A stretch of DNA of 53,713 bases from an uncultured bacterium. GTDB lineage: Bacteria; CAIWAD01. The stretch is from the NCBI GenBank assembly GCA_903910645.1, contig CAIWAD010000275.1, positions 1-53,713 on the forward strand. Reading direction: 5' to 3'. Both the position numbers and the translations under genes were made by a program. Positions 26,807 to 35,976 of this stretch are shown one piece after another. Each line of letters begins with the position of its first letter. Position 1 is the stretch's first letter. A model generated the notes under the pieces. The model had not been told where the DNA came from, ran no database searches, and saw only the letters and a list, made by a program, of their open reading frames with translations.

Positions 26807-27678
26807 GTCTGGCCCTGCACCGGGATCCAGCGTGGTTCCGCGAAGCGGTCCGCCACACGGCTGCGGCCACGGGATTCCTGCCCCGGCTTGTGGAGAAGGA
26901 CTACTTCTGCTCGGTGCTGCTGGAGGCCTTGGCTGGTGTACCGGTGGATCTGGTGTTCAAGGGCGGCACCTGCCTGTCCAAGGTCCACACGGGGTTCTTC
27001 CGCCTAAGTGAGGATCTGGACTTCAGCATCTCCATGCCGGAAAACAGCAATAGGACGGCCCGGCGCCATGCCGTGGATACGCTGCGAACCGCCCTGACCG
27101 AGCGATTGGCCCAGATGCCCGAGCTCACCGTGGCAGAACCATGGGAAGGAGCCAACAACTCGACCCAATACGGGGCCAAGTTCGCCTACACGTCCATGCT
27201 CAGCGGGCTGGAAGAACAACTGAAGGTCGAAGTCGGTCTGCGTGAAACGGTGTGTGAGCCGTCGATCATGGGGCTGGCGAGGAGCCTGGTCCTGAATCCG
27301 CTGACGAACCAGCCCGCCGTTCCGGGCGTCCACGTGCGCTGTTTGACCCAGGCGGAGGCGATGGCGGAGAAGATTCGCGCGGCTCTTTGCCGTCGCGAGC
27401 CGGCCATCCGGGACTTCTTCGATGTGGAGTTCGCCCTTCGATCCGGTACGCTGAAAGTGGACGAACCTTCCTTTCGCAACCTGGTGGGGCGCAAAGTGCG
27501 TGCTCCCGGGACGGAGCCGCCCGACTTGTCTCCGGCCCGAATTGAACAGCTGCGCAGACAGGTGGAAACGCAGCTGCGTCCCGTGCTCAGGGCAACGGAT
27601 CTCAAGGCCTTCGACCTAGACGGGGTCTTGGCGGCCGTTCGAGGCTTGGCCCTATCCCTTGGTATTCTTCAGGCGTAG
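26803..27678 (+). CDS. AbiEii-type toxin, nucleotidyltransferase
   Basis: 291 residues from ATG 26803 in the ATGA overlap. It carries the AbiEii nucleotidyltransferase motifs: LVEKDYFCSVLLEAL (about residues 27-41), VFKGGTCLSKV (about 49) and RLSEDLDFSI (about 64), with the two aspartates of the metal site, then AMAEKIRAALCRREPAIRDFFDV (about 184). AbiEii enzymes add nucleotides to an RNA target and block growth, giving abortive infection. The toxin is complete. Confidence 0.85.
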   Translation: MSLALHRDPAWFREAVRHTAAATGFLPRLVEKDYFCSVLLEALAGVPVDLVFKGGTCLSKVHTGFFRLSEDLDFSISMPENSNRTARRHAVDTLRTALTERLAQMPELTVAEPWEGANNSTQYGAKFAYTSMLSGLEEQLKVEVGLRETVCEPSIMGLARSLVLNPLTNQPAVPGVHVRCLTQAEAMAEKIRAALCRREPAIRDFFDVEFALRSGTLKVDEPSFRNLVGRKVRAPGTEPPDLSPARIEQLRRQVETQLRPVLRATDLKAFDLDGVLAAVRGLALSLGILQA

Positions 27679-27860
27679 GCTGGCGGAACGCCCGATTCCA
27701 GGTCCGGGATCTCGCCACGCGCCGCACTCCCCCTCTTTGCCTGTCAAAGACATCCAAGTGACCTTCTACGCAGCGGGGTCCGGGATTCACGAATCCCGGA
27801 CCTCCCAGGGCACCAAGCCCAGGCTCAATAGACGCACGGTATCCAAGTGAGCCGCTTGTC

Positions 27861-27986
27861 TGCAATCTCCAGGAAGGCCCCTGGGAGCTCCATAGGGAAG
27901 CGCGGAGCGGGAACCCGGGCCTGGGGCCGTCTGGAGGGTTGGATCGCTCTGTGAGGCTCTGGGGCTCCTACTCGAACATCCACGCC
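27861..27986. repeat. Diverged direct repeat, copy A
   Basis: Shares long blocks with copy B at 28080: AATCTCCAGGAAGG, CTGGGGCCGTCTGGAGGG, ATCGCTCTGTGAGGCTCT, then CTCGA-CATCCACGCC. About 126 bases. Confidence 0.75.
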
Positions 27987-28079
27987 AAACGCCCCGCCGG
28001 CGGTGGACGGGGACGGCGCGGGCGTGCGGGTCGGCCCCGTCGACCTGCCACCTTGCCGCGGCCAGGCGAGGCGCCTGCC

Positions 28080-28216
28080 TGGAATCTCCAGGAAGGGCCC
28101 TAGGAGCTCCGTGGCGAGACGCGGAACCGGAATCCGTGCCCTGGGGCCGTCTGGAGGGCTGAATCGCTCTGTGAGGCTCTGTGAGGCTCTGAGGCTCCTT
28201 CTCGAGCATCCACGCC
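28080..28216. repeat. Diverged direct repeat, copy B
   Basis: Second copy, about 137 bases; it contains an extra tandem GTGAGGCTCT unit. The copies start 219 bases apart. Confidence 0.75.
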
Positions 28217-28551
28217 TGGCGGCACCCGGGCAGGGCCTGGAAGGGGAGGGGGGGGTGGTTTTGGACAAAGCGGGAAGGGGTACCCCCCAATAGTGGCCCA
28301 AAGGGGTGTTTTTCCCCACGAGCGGGTTTTTGGTAGATCCGGAATTGCTGCGCGGGTGGCGAACGTCCATCCGGCCCGGACACGGCACCTGGGAGGTACT
28401 GGCACGGGGTCCCAACCGGGTCTGCCAGGCGGGTGTCGCCCAGGTGGTTCGATGCCAGATTGTGCCTGGGTGCTCAGGGGATTGGCTGAAGGATGATCAG
28501 CAGCCAGGTCCCGGGGCTGCCGTCTCATTGTCCAGCGAACCGGGAGGTCGT

Positions 28552-29163
28552 ATGCCTACGAACCGAGCAGCTTTCCAGCTCCTCGTGACACTCAGGTGGG
28601 TTGAGCCCAAGGTGTGGCGCCGGATCCTGGTGCCTGCGGACGCCACCTTCTGGGACCTGCACATGGCCCTGCAGAACGCCATGGGCTGGGAGGACGAGCA
28701 CCTGCACGTGTTCCGGGCGCCGGATCCTCAAACCGGAGAGCCGCAGGAGATCGGCATTCCCACCGAGGGTCTCTTCGCCGATGAGAAACCGCACCGCGCG
28801 GGTTGGGACGTCATGCTCAGCGAGTTCTTCCGCCAAGCCGGCGACCGGGTGGACTACGAGTACGACTTCGGGGATGGCTGGGAGCACGAGGTCGTGCTGG
28901 AAGCCATCCTTGAGGTGGGTCCGAAAGCGCGGTTGCCACACTGCTTGGATGGGGCCAATGCGTGTCCGCCCGAGGATTGCGGCGGTGTCTCGGGCTACGA
29001 AGACCTGCTGGTGGCGATGCGGGATCCCAGCCATGAGGAACATGACAGCATTCTGGAATGGCTGGGTGGTCCCTTTGATCCAGCGGCATTCGATCCCAAG
29101 AAGGTCCGCTTCGACAATCCCAGGCTTCGCTTGCTGCAGATGCTGCGGGACATGAGTTCCTAG
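28552..29163 (+). CDS. Plasmid pRiA4b ORF-3-like protein
   Basis: 203 residues from ATG 28552, set by GGGAGG 5-6 bases upstream. The family pattern is clear: LLVTLRWVEPKVWRRILVPADATFWDLHMALQNAMGW, then HLHVFR, YEYDFGDGWEHEVVLE and CLDGANACPPEDCGGVSGYEDLL. pRiA4b ORF-3 proteins are widespread on plasmids and islands; their function is unknown. Stands alone between two toxin-antitoxin loci, on the strand opposite the HigBA-type pair. Confidence 0.85.
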   Translation: MPTNRAAFQLLVTLRWVEPKVWRRILVPADATFWDLHMALQNAMGWEDEHLHVFRAPDPQTGEPQEIGIPTEGLFADEKPHRAGWDVMLSEFFRQAGDRVDYEYDFGDGWEHEVVLEAILEVGPKARLPHCLDGANACPPEDCGGVSGYEDLLVAMRDPSHEEHDSILEWLGGPFDPAAFDPKKVRFDNPRLRLLQMLRDMSS

Positions 29164-29353
29164 CCGGATGGATGTCGCCATCGGATGATGCGCCGGTGGG
29201 GCGCTGAGCAGCGGCCTCAGGGTGAGGCCCTGCGGACACGCAGGGCGCGGCCTGGCGGCAGGCAGCCGAGGGGGCGGGCAACACCTGCAGGCCTTGCCTG
29301 GTCTTGTGACCCAGCGGCAACTGGCGTGCGGGCGGTGCGCCTGTTGATCCGGG
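29164..29353. other. Convergent intergenic region with two adjacent hairpins
   Basis: GGCCTCA-GGG-TGAGGCC (29213-29229) abuts CCTGCG-GACA-CGCAGG (29229-29244) between two convergent genes. Neither has a T-run, but they may help end transcription from both sides. Confidence 0.35.
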
Positions 29354-29782
29354 TCAGGCGGGCTGACCGGCTGCCTTCAGCGTTTTGCTGCGGGCGGTTT
29401 TTCGAGCCGTCTTGGCCTTGGCGACGCGAGCGGTCCCAGGTGCGGCCTTGCGCTCGGTCCCGCTTCCGGCAAATCGGTAGCTGAGGAGGGTCGGGTCGCG
29501 GCGCATGGTTTCGAGGAGCACGGCGGCGGCGCCGCCAGGCGTACGTTCGCCCCGCTCCCACTGGGAGACGATGGACTTGGTGACGCCGAGAAGCCTGGCG
29601 AAGACCTCTTGGCTGACTCCTGATTTGGATCTGGTGTCGGCGATCTGCTCGGCCGTGATGGTTGGCGCTTGGATTTCGATGCCCAAGCGCGTGAGTTCCC
29701 TGGCGGTGAGGTTGACCTTGATGCCGATGCGGATCAGGTCGAGGACGGTCTCACGCGCCTCCCTCTTGATCCTGCTTTCCAT
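29354..29782 (-). CDS. HigA-like antitoxin (XRE-type helix-turn-helix)
   Basis: 142 residues from ATG 29782, set by GGAGG about 10 bases upstream. The helix-turn-helix reads IADTRSKSGVSQEVFARLLGVTKSIVSQWERGERTPGGAAAVLL, typical of HigA antitoxins. The C-terminal 40 residues are basic and K/A-rich, which is unusual for this short family. The gene lies downstream of and overlaps the toxin by 32 bases, the reversed order that marks HigBA systems. It should neutralise the toxin and repress the shared promoter. Confidence 0.8.
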   Translation of the reverse strand: MESRIKREARETVLDLIRIGIKVNLTARELTRLGIEIQAPTITAEQIADTRSKSGVSQEVFARLLGVTKSIVSQWERGERTPGGAAAVLLETMRRDPTLLSYRFAGSGTERKAAPGTARVAKAKTARKTARSKTLKAAGQPA

Positions 29783-30158
29783 GGTTTCTCTCCTCCAGAA
29801 GTACGCGCAGAATGCGCGCTTGTATGGCGGCACCAAGTTCATCCTGGCTCATGCTGAGAAGGGCTTTGCCCTCCAGTTGCAGTGCGACAAGTTCGCTTGG
29901 CGAGGTGGTGTCACTTTCGTTCTTCCCGAATCCATGCAGGAAGATGGCCCTGGTATCTTTGACGTAGGCGAGTACGGTCCTGAAGCCTCCTCGTTTGCCG
30001 CCCCCCATTCGGGCGACACGGAGTTTCCAGAGGTGCTTGCCGAGGTCGGCTGCCCCTTTGCCCTGGGCTAGATCCTCGATGGCGGCCAAGAGGTCGGCAT
30101 CGGTGAGGCCGGCTTTGTGAGCCCAGCGTTCGAAGGGCTTGGTGACCAGCTTGTCCAT
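29751..30158 (-). CDS. HigB/RelE-like toxin
   Basis: 135 residues from ATG 30158. Features of the RelE/ParE/HigB fold are seen: FERWAHKAGLTDADLLAAIEDLAQGKGAADLGKHLWKLRVARMGGGKRGGFRTVLAYVKDTRAIFLHGFGKNE, where the GGGKRGGFR segment and the terminal strand match the family. HigB toxins cut mRNA on the ribosome. It is first in the pair with the HigA-like gene. An upstream in-frame ATG at 30197 is possible, but it would place the palindromic operator inside the coding region. Confidence 0.8.
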   Translation of the reverse strand: MDKLVTKPFERWAHKAGLTDADLLAAIEDLAQGKGAADLGKHLWKLRVARMGGGKRGGFRTVLAYVKDTRAIFLHGFGKNESDTTSPSELVALQLEGKALLSMSQDELGAAIQARILRVLLEERNHGKQDQEGGA

Positions 30159-30166
30159 GGGGAAAC

Positions 30167-30185
30167 TATAACACACAGTGTGATA
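30167..30185. promoter_or_regulatory. Palindromic operator of the HigBA-like pair
   Basis: A near-palindrome around CACAC-A-GTGTG lies 9 bases upstream of the toxin start and between divergent genes. Size and site suit binding of a HigA dimer. Confidence 0.5.
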
Positions 30186-30383
30186 GATTGCAAGCACGTG
30201 GTTGGATGGCTGCAGCGCAAGTGGATTCCCTTGAGGCTCGTCTCGGGAGGCTGGAGGTCAGCGGCATGGGCCTTGCGAGTTGCCAAGCGCCAGACACTAT
30301 ATGACTTTCCTGCACGCCCACCACAATGCGAGACGCATGAAGCCCAAGACCCAACAGGTCGTCGTTCCTGGTTCGGACGCGAG

Positions 30384-33300
30384 ATGACCTTCGCAGACTT
30401 TTTCACCCGCTGGAGCGCCGCCACAGGCGGCGAGCGCGCCAACTACCAGCTCTTCCTGACGGAGCTGTGCGAGCTGCTGGAACTGCCCAAGCCCGAGCCC
30501 GCGCAAAAGGAAGCCGGCGACAACGCCTACGGCTTCGAGCGGCGCGTGGATCTTGTGGCGCCGGATGGCACGGCCAGCGCCGGATTCATCGACCTCTACC
30601 GCCGCGGCTCCTTCGTCTGCGAGGCCAAGCAGAGTGGTCTGGACCTGGCCACGGGCGGCTGGGACAAGGCCATGCTGCGCGCCCGCAGCCAAGCCCAGCG
30701 CTACGCCCGCGCATTGCCCGCCGCGGAAGGCCGCCCGCCGCTGCTTCTCATCACGGACGTGGGCCGCAGCCTGGAGCTCTACGCCGACTTTACCCGCAGC
30801 GGCGCCGAATACACGCCCTTCCCTGACGCCCGCAACCACCGCATTCTCCTGGCCGACCTGGAGCGCGAGGAGATCCGCGCGCGGCTGCGCGCCGCCTGGT
30901 TGGACCCGCTCTCCCTGGACCCCACCCGCGCCGGCGCCAAGGTCACGCGTGAGGTGGCCGCCCGCCTGGCGGAGCTGGCCAAGAGCCTGGAGGCCGCCGG
31001 CCACCCGCCCCAGGCCACGGCGGGATTCCTCATGCGCTGCCTGTTCAGCATGTTCGCCGAGGACGTGGGCCTCTTGCCCGCCGAGACCTTCACCGGCCTC
31101 CTGCGCGACCTGCGCGAGGCCCCGGACAAGCTGCAGGCGCTGCTGGAACAGCTGTGGCAAGTGATGGACCAGGGCGGCCTGTGGGGCCGCACGGCCGAGT
31201 ACCTGCTGCGCTTCAACGGCGGCCTGTTCAAGGACTGCCAGGCCCCGCGCCTGTCCCGGCAGCAGATCGACCAGCTGCTGGAGGCCGCCCGCGCTGACTG
31301 GCGCCTGGTGGAGCCCTCCATCTTCGGCACGCTGCTGGAGCGCGCCCTGGAGCCCTCCGAGCGCCACAAGCTGGGCGCCCACTACACGCCCCGTGCCTAC
31401 GTGGAGCGGCTGGTGCTGCCCACGCTGGTGGAGCCCCTGCGCGCCGACTGGCGCGACGCCCAGACCGCCGCGTTGGCGCTGGACCAGCAGGGCCGCCGGC
31501 CGGAGGCCATCGACACCGTGGCCGAGTTCCAGCGCCGCCTGTGCCGCATGCGCGTGCTGGACCCCGCCTGCGGCAGCGGCAACTTCCTCTACGTGGCCAT
31601 GGAGCACCTGAAGCGCCTGGAGGGCGAGGTGCTGACGCTGCTGGGCGACCTGGGCGCCACGGGCCTTCTGGAGCTGGAGCAGGTCACGGTGGATCCGCAC
31701 CAGTTCCTGGGCCTGGAGTTGAGCCCGCGCGCCGCGGCCATCGCCGAGCTGGTGCTGTGGATCGGCTACCTGCAGTGGCAATTCCGCGTGCATGGCCACG
31801 TGAACCCGCCGGAGCCCGTGCTGCGCGACTTCCGCAACATCCAGTGCCGGGATGCGCTCCTGGACTACGACCGTGTGGAGCCCGCCCTGGACGAGGACGG
31901 CCGCCCGCTCACCCGCTGGGACGGCGTCACCAACAAGCCCCACCCGGTGACGGGCCGCCCGGTGCCCGACGAGAGCGCCCGCCGGGTGGTGGAGCGCTAC
32001 GTGAACCCGCGCCAGGCCGTTTGGCCGGAGGCGGACTTCGTGGTGGGGAATCCGCCCTTCATCGGCGCCAGCACCCTGCGCCGCGCCCTGGGCGACGGCT
32101 ACGTGGACGCCCTGCGCGCCACCTGGAAGGAGGTGCCGGAGAGCGCCGACTTCGTCATGCACTGGTGGCACATCGCTGGTGAGCTGGCGCGGGCGGGACG
32201 CATCCGGCGCTTCGGCTTCATCACCACCAACAGCATTCGCCAGACCTTCAACCGCCGGGTGGTGGAGGCCCAACTGGCCGCCCAACCGCCCTTGCACTTG
32301 GCCTTCGCCATTCCCGACCACCCCTGGGTGGACAGCAGTGACGGTGCCGCCGTGCGCATTGCCATGACGGTGGGAACAGGTGATGAGTTGAGTGGCGTAC
32401 TTCGCGTGGTGACGGAAGAGCGCACAGAAAATCTTGACCAGATCGCCGTGACGACACAGATTCGACATGGAAGGATTGGCCCGAATCTCGCCGTCGGCGC
32501 AGCAGTGGCTTCAGCAGAAGCGTTACAGGCAAATGCAAACCTGGCCCAGATGGGAGTGAAACTCCATGGATCCGGGTTCATTGTGACACACGAAGAGGCT
32601 CGACAACTTGGCCTGGATTCCATACCGGGTCTCGATCAACACGTCCGTCCGTTTTGTAATGGGCGTGATCTAATGGATGTACCACGTGGTGCGCTGGTCA
32701 TCGACTTGTTTGGATTGACCGCTGATGAAGTGAGAGTCCGTTTCCCGGCCGTCTATCAACATGTGCTACAAAAGGTGAAGCCGGAACGTGACCACAACAA
32801 CCGCGTCACCTACCGGGACAACTGGTGGATTCATGGAGAGCCGCGTCGCGAGCTGAGGCCTGCTCTGGTAGGGTTGGATCGCTTCATCGCGACAACTCGC
32901 ACGGCCAAGCATCGCGTGTTTCAGTTCGTGTCACACGAGACCATCGCAGAGAGCAAAGTTGTTGTCATTGCCTCTGATTCGACAGACATGATTGCCGTGC
33001 TGATGTCGAGAGTTCACTGCTGTTGGGCGATTGCGGCGGGTGGCTGGCTCGGAGTTGGAAATGACCCTACGTACAACCACAGCGATTGCTTCAACAAGTA
33101 CCCATTCTCTACCACCACGCCAGCCAATGATACCCGCTTGGCGAAGCTTGGCGAGGACCTGGATGCCCACCGCAAGGCGCGCCAGGCAGCCCATCCCGGC
33201 CTCACCTTGACCGGCATGTACAACGTGCTGGAAGCGTTGCGCCAGGGCCGGCCCTTGTCGGACAAGGAAAAGGAGATCCACGAGCAGGGCCTGATCTCCG

Positions 33301-33803
33301 TCCTGGCCAGCCTCCATGACGATATCGACCGTGCCGTGCTGGCCGCCTACGGCTGGGAGGACCTGGCCCCGGCGCTGGTGGGCAAGCCCGGCGGCACCCT
33401 GCCCCTGGCCGACCCCGACCCGGAGCAGGCCGCCGCCCAGGAAGAGCTGTTGGCACGGCTGGTGGCCCTCAACGCCCAGCGTGCCGCGGAGGAGAAGCAA
33501 GGTCTGGTGCGCTGGCTGCGCCCGGACTTCCAGTGCCGGGGCAAGTCCGACGCCGCGCCCGCCATGGAACAGGCCAGCCTGCCGGGCACGGAGGCGGGGG
33601 ACTCCGCGGGAAGCCAAGCCACCGCATCCCCATCCGCGACAGCCAAGCTCCCTTGGCCCAAACTTCTGGTGGAGCAGATCCAGGCCGTGCGCGTCTTGCG
33701 TGCCCAAGGCCTGGCCACGGCGGAGGAGATCGCCGCGCACTTCAAGCACAAGCCGCTCAAGGCAGTGCAAGAGGTGCTGGCAGCACTGGAAGCGCTTGAA
33801 TGA
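30384..33803 (+). CDS. MmeI-like type IIG restriction enzyme / adenine methyltransferase
   Basis: 1139 residues from ATG 30384; the frame is open to 30117 but that start would run across the toxin promoter. The N-terminal nuclease has D70, then nine residues, then E80-A-K82, the same D-X9-ExK spacing as MmeI. A helical linker follows, then methyltransferase motif I ([10 protein letters not shown] about 393) and motif IV NPPF (556), indicating N6-adenine methylation. From about 32370 to 33130 lies the target-recognition domain, visibly lower in GC than its flanks. The C terminus adds a short winged-helix-like segment ([24 protein letters not shown]). Restriction and modification are in one chain, so no partner gene is needed. 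The recognition site is unknown. Confidence 0.85.
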   Translation: MTFADFFTRWSAATGGERANYQLFLTELCELLELPKPEPAQKEAGDNAYGFERRVDLVAPDGTASAGFIDLYRRGSFVCEAKQSGLDLATGGWDKAMLRARSQAQRYARALPAAEGRPPLLLITDVGRSLELYADFTRSGAEYTPFPDARNHRILLADLEREEIRARLRAAWLDPLSLDPTRAGAKVTREVAARLAELAKSLEAAGHPPQATAGFLMRCLFSMFAEDVGLLPAETFTGLLRDLREAPDKLQALLEQLWQVMDQGGLWGRTAEYLLRFNGGLFKDCQAPRLSRQQIDQLLEAARADWRLVEPSIFGTLLERALEPSERHKLGAHYTPRAYVERLVLPTLVEPLRADWRDAQTAALALDQQGRRPEAIDTVAEFQRRLCRMRVLDPACGSGNFLYVAMEHLKRLEGEVLTLLGDLGATGLLELEQVTVDPHQFLGLELSPRAAAIAELVLWIGYLQWQFRVHGHVNPPEPVLRDFRNIQCRDALLDYDRVEPALDEDGRPLTRWDGVTNKPHPVTGRPVPDESARRVVERYVNPRQAVWPEADFVVGNPPFIGASTLRRALGDGYVDALRATWKEVPESADFVMHWWHIAGELARAGRIRRFGFITTNSIRQTFNRRVVEAQLAAQPPLHLAFAIPDHPWVDSSDGAAVRIAMTVGTGDELSGVLRVVTEERTENLDQIAVTTQIRHGRIGPNLAVGAAVASAEALQANANLAQMGVKLHGSGFIVTHEEARQLGLDSIPGLDQHVRPFCNGRDLMDVPRGALVIDLFGLTADEVRVRFPAVYQHVLQKVKPERDHNNRVTYRDNWWIHGEPRRELRPALVGLDRFIATTRTAKHRVFQFVSHETIAESKVVVIASDSTDMIAVLMSRVHCCWAIAAGGWLGVGNDPTYNHSDCFNKYPFSTTTPANDTRLAKLGEDLDAHRKARQAAHPGLTLTGMYNVLEALRQGRPLSDKEKEIHEQGLISVLASLHDDIDRAVLAAYGWEDLAPALVGKPGGTLPLADPDPEQAAAQEELLARLVALNAQRAAEEKQGLVRWLRPDFQCRGKSDAAPAMEQASLPGTEAGDSAGSQATASPSATAKLPWPKLLVEQIQAVRVLRAQGLATAEEIAAHFKHKPLKAVQEVLAALEALE

Positions 33804-33923
33804 TCGAGGGGAAGCATGGGGATCAACGATGCGGCACGGGTGGCACTTTCGTTTGAGCTTTACCGGAAGCAAGAGACAGCTTGATGACCTGCTTTGTCAA
33901 GGCTGTAAAACTGGAGATTAGAT

Positions 33924-35063
33924 ATGACGAAAAGCGATGTCAGTGACTTTTTTGAATCTCAATCAGAGAGGTCCAGAATTAAGTCTGAGATAGTAAAGGG
34001 TTATTGGAGTTTTTACCTGACATTTATGGCATCAAAAATAAAAAGTGGCAGTGTAGGAGGGATAGGTTTCTTTGACTTGTTTTGCGGAAAAGGTGTTTAT
34101 GATGATGGATCAGAATCGACACCAATAAAGGTTATAAAATCTGTAATCGAAAAGGGAATAGACAAGAAGAAGTTGGTAATGGTATTTGCCGATGCGGAAG
34201 AAGATGTTGTTTCAGAATTCGAGCGTAATGTTGATAGGATTGAAAATGTGGAAAGCATTAGAGAGAGTATTCATATTATTCATCACAGGACAGGAAAATC
34301 AATGGTAGATTGGATACGTGGAGTAAAACTCCCGCCAACCTTCTTCTTTATTGACCCATTTGGATATAAAGGAATATCATTGGATTTGATTTTGGCTGCA
34401 ACTGAATCATTTGGATGTGATTGCATTTTCTTCTTCAATTATAATAGAATAAACATGAGCATCAAGAATAAATCACTATTGATTCCTGTAAATGAGTTTC
34501 TTGGAGAGGATCTGGCAGAAAGCCTAAGGGAACGAATAGAACGTGCATGTAATCCCCATGAGAGAAGGTCGATTATATTGGAAGCTATATTTAGTGTATT
34601 AAGAGACAATAAGCGATATGTATTTCCGTTTACATTTTCCTTCGAGAGCGAAAGAAAGATTAGTCACGACATTATGCTAGTAACAAAGCATCCAATTGGG
34701 GTTGGTGCATTCAAGGATGTTGCATCGAAGTTTGGATTTATGAGTGAAGATGAAATACCGACATACGAGTTTTGTGATGCCGATAGATCTCTATTTCCAT
34801 TATTATCGGAGTTTTCAAAAACACTTGACGATCTTAAGGGCCATTTGCTGAGGAAGTATGCCGGGAAGAGATTGACTATAAAGGAGATTTTTGAGGATGA
34901 TCAACAATATGGTCCATTTGTAAGGAAGAACTATAAACGAGCAGTTATCGAGCTAGAACAACACGGTGCAATAAAATGTATTCCTGCAATTGGAACAAAG
35001 GGGCGCCCATCAAGAAATGGTGTTCCGACAGCCGGTGATGGGGTTGTTGTCACGTTCCCATAG
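33924..35063 (+). CDS. tcmP: Three-Cys-motif partner protein TcmP
   Basis: 379 residues, start supported by GGAG about 9 bases upstream. It opens DFFESQSERSRIKSEIVKGYWSFYLTFM, then has Rossmann-like motifs reminiscent of methyltransferases: IGFFDLFCGKGVYDDGS (about 47-63) and FFFIDPFGYKGIS (about 139-151). A C-terminal helical region ends in a wing-like basic loop (GTKGRPSR). TcmP proteins are defined by occurring next to Gp37/Gp68 three-Cys-motif proteins, exactly as here; their biochemical role is not established. The gene is strikingly AT-rich, with codons such as ATA and AGA, between GC-rich neighbours, so it was probably acquired recently. Confidence 0.85.
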   Translation: MTKSDVSDFFESQSERSRIKSEIVKGYWSFYLTFMASKIKSGSVGGIGFFDLFCGKGVYDDGSESTPIKVIKSVIEKGIDKKKLVMVFADAEEDVVSEFERNVDRIENVESIRESIHIIHHRTGKSMVDWIRGVKLPPTFFFIDPFGYKGISLDLILAATESFGCDCIFFFNYNRINMSIKNKSLLIPVNEFLGEDLAESLRERIERACNPHERRSIILEAIFSVLRDNKRYVFPFTFSFESERKISHDIMLVTKHPIGVGAFKDVASKFGFMSEDEIPTYEFCDADRSLFPLLSEFSKTLDDLKGHLLRKYAGKRLTIKEIFEDDQQYGPFVRKNYKRAVIELEQHGAIKCIPAIGTKGRPSRNGVPTAGDGVVVTFP

Positions 35064-35114
35064 AAGCTGTCCCACCCATTAGTTAGATTCTTGAAAAGTC
35101 GGAGAGGTTTTGCC

Positions 35115-35843
35115 ATGGGCCAGCAGACTTCCATTGAGTGGACCGAGTCCACCTGGAACCCGGTGACGGGCTGCACAAAAATCAGCCCAGGTTGTATGCA
35201 CTGCTATGCCGAGCGGATGTCCAAGCGCCTCATGGCCATGGGCCAAGCGAACTACCAACACGGCTTCCATTTGACACTGCACGAGCATGCTGTCGAGCTA
35301 CCATTGAGCTGGCGCAAACCGCAAGTGATTTTCGTGAACTCAATGAGCGACCTCTTTCACAAGGAAGTGCCGCTTGCCTTCATCCAGCGGGTTTTCGATG
35401 TGATGGCGCGGGCGCATTGGCACCAGTTCCAGGTATTGACGAAGCGCGCTGGCCGGCTGGCCCAGCTGGCCGGCCGGTTGCCATGGCCGGACAATGTCTG
35501 GATGGGCGTCAGCGTGGAGTCCGACTCGTACAAGGGCCGGATCGATGATCTGCGGACCATTCCAGCTAAGGTTCGCTTCCTATCCATTGAACCACTTGTT
35601 GCTCCTGTCACCCAGTTGAATCTGGCGGGCATCCATTGGGTGATCGTAGGTGGGGAATCGGGGCCAGGTGCGCGCCCTATGCACCCGGATTGGGTAAGGG
35701 ATGTGCGCGATCGGTGCCTGGAACAGCAAGTTCCGTTCTTCTTTAAACAGTGGGGCGGGGTCCAGAAGAAGCGAAATGGAAGGCTACTCGATGGCCGCAC
35801 TTGGGATGAGATGCCTGTAGCCGAACTTAGGAAGGCAATCTGA
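35115..35843 (+). CDS. Phage Gp37/Gp68-family three-Cys-motif protein (DUF5131-like)
   Basis: 242 residues from ATG 35115, with GGAGAGG upstream. The signature [20 protein letters not shown] carries cysteines spaced C-x6-C-x2-C, similar to but not the same as the radical SAM CxxxCxxC cluster. Further family blocks are [31 protein letters not shown] and [24 protein letters not shown]...FFFKQWGG. It is GC-richer than its partner tcmP, 51 bases upstream. A radical-chemistry modification of nucleic acid or protein is plausible, but no function is proven. Confidence 0.85.
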   Translation: MGQQTSIEWTESTWNPVTGCTKISPGCMHCYAERMSKRLMAMGQANYQHGFHLTLHEHAVELPLSWRKPQVIFVNSMSDLFHKEVPLAFIQRVFDVMARAHWHQFQVLTKRAGRLAQLAGRLPWPDNVWMGVSVESDSYKGRIDDLRTIPAKVRFLSIEPLVAPVTQLNLAGIHWVIVGGESGPGARPMHPDWVRDVRDRCLEQQVPFFFKQWGGVQKKRNGRLLDGRTWDEMPVAELRKAI

Positions 35844-35923
35844 ATCGCGGCCAGCCGCCCCAATCACTGACGGCCGGCCGCTGACCTGGACTCCACGACC
35901 GCGGCTGGAGAGTTGCATCCCCC

Positions 35924-35957
35924 AGGGCCCGGCGCAAGGCGTGCGGGCCCTTTCTCC
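35924..35957 (+). terminator. Terminator-like hairpin after the three-Cys gene
   Basis: AGGGCCCG, 12-base loop, CGGGCCCT, then TTCTCC. The stem is strong but the T-run is short. It separates the convergent three-Cys and outer-membrane protein genes. Confidence 0.5.
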
Positions 35958-35976
35958 ATCCACGCGATTCGTGCTG

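Larger units (their letters stand above)
27679..28551. other. Non-coding stretch with a diverged direct repeat
   Basis: About 870 bases after the AbiE operon. The minus-strand frames that cross it are rich in P, R, G and S and carry no ribosome-binding sites, so I read it as non-coding. Its main content is the two-copy repeat at 27861 and 28080. Confidence 0.5.

Noticed and set aside
27861-28216. CRISPR array
   Set aside because: Only two long, diverged copies without regular spacers; no cas genes. No other CRISPR-like array was seen in the window.
27787-28383. 198-residue leftward frame over the tandem repeat
   Set aside because: Proline/arginine-rich, no start signal; it merely follows the GC-rich repeat.
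30297-32468. 723-residue leftward open frame
   Set aside because: Antisense shadow of the GC-rich type IIG gene; low-complexity V, Q, A and H composition.
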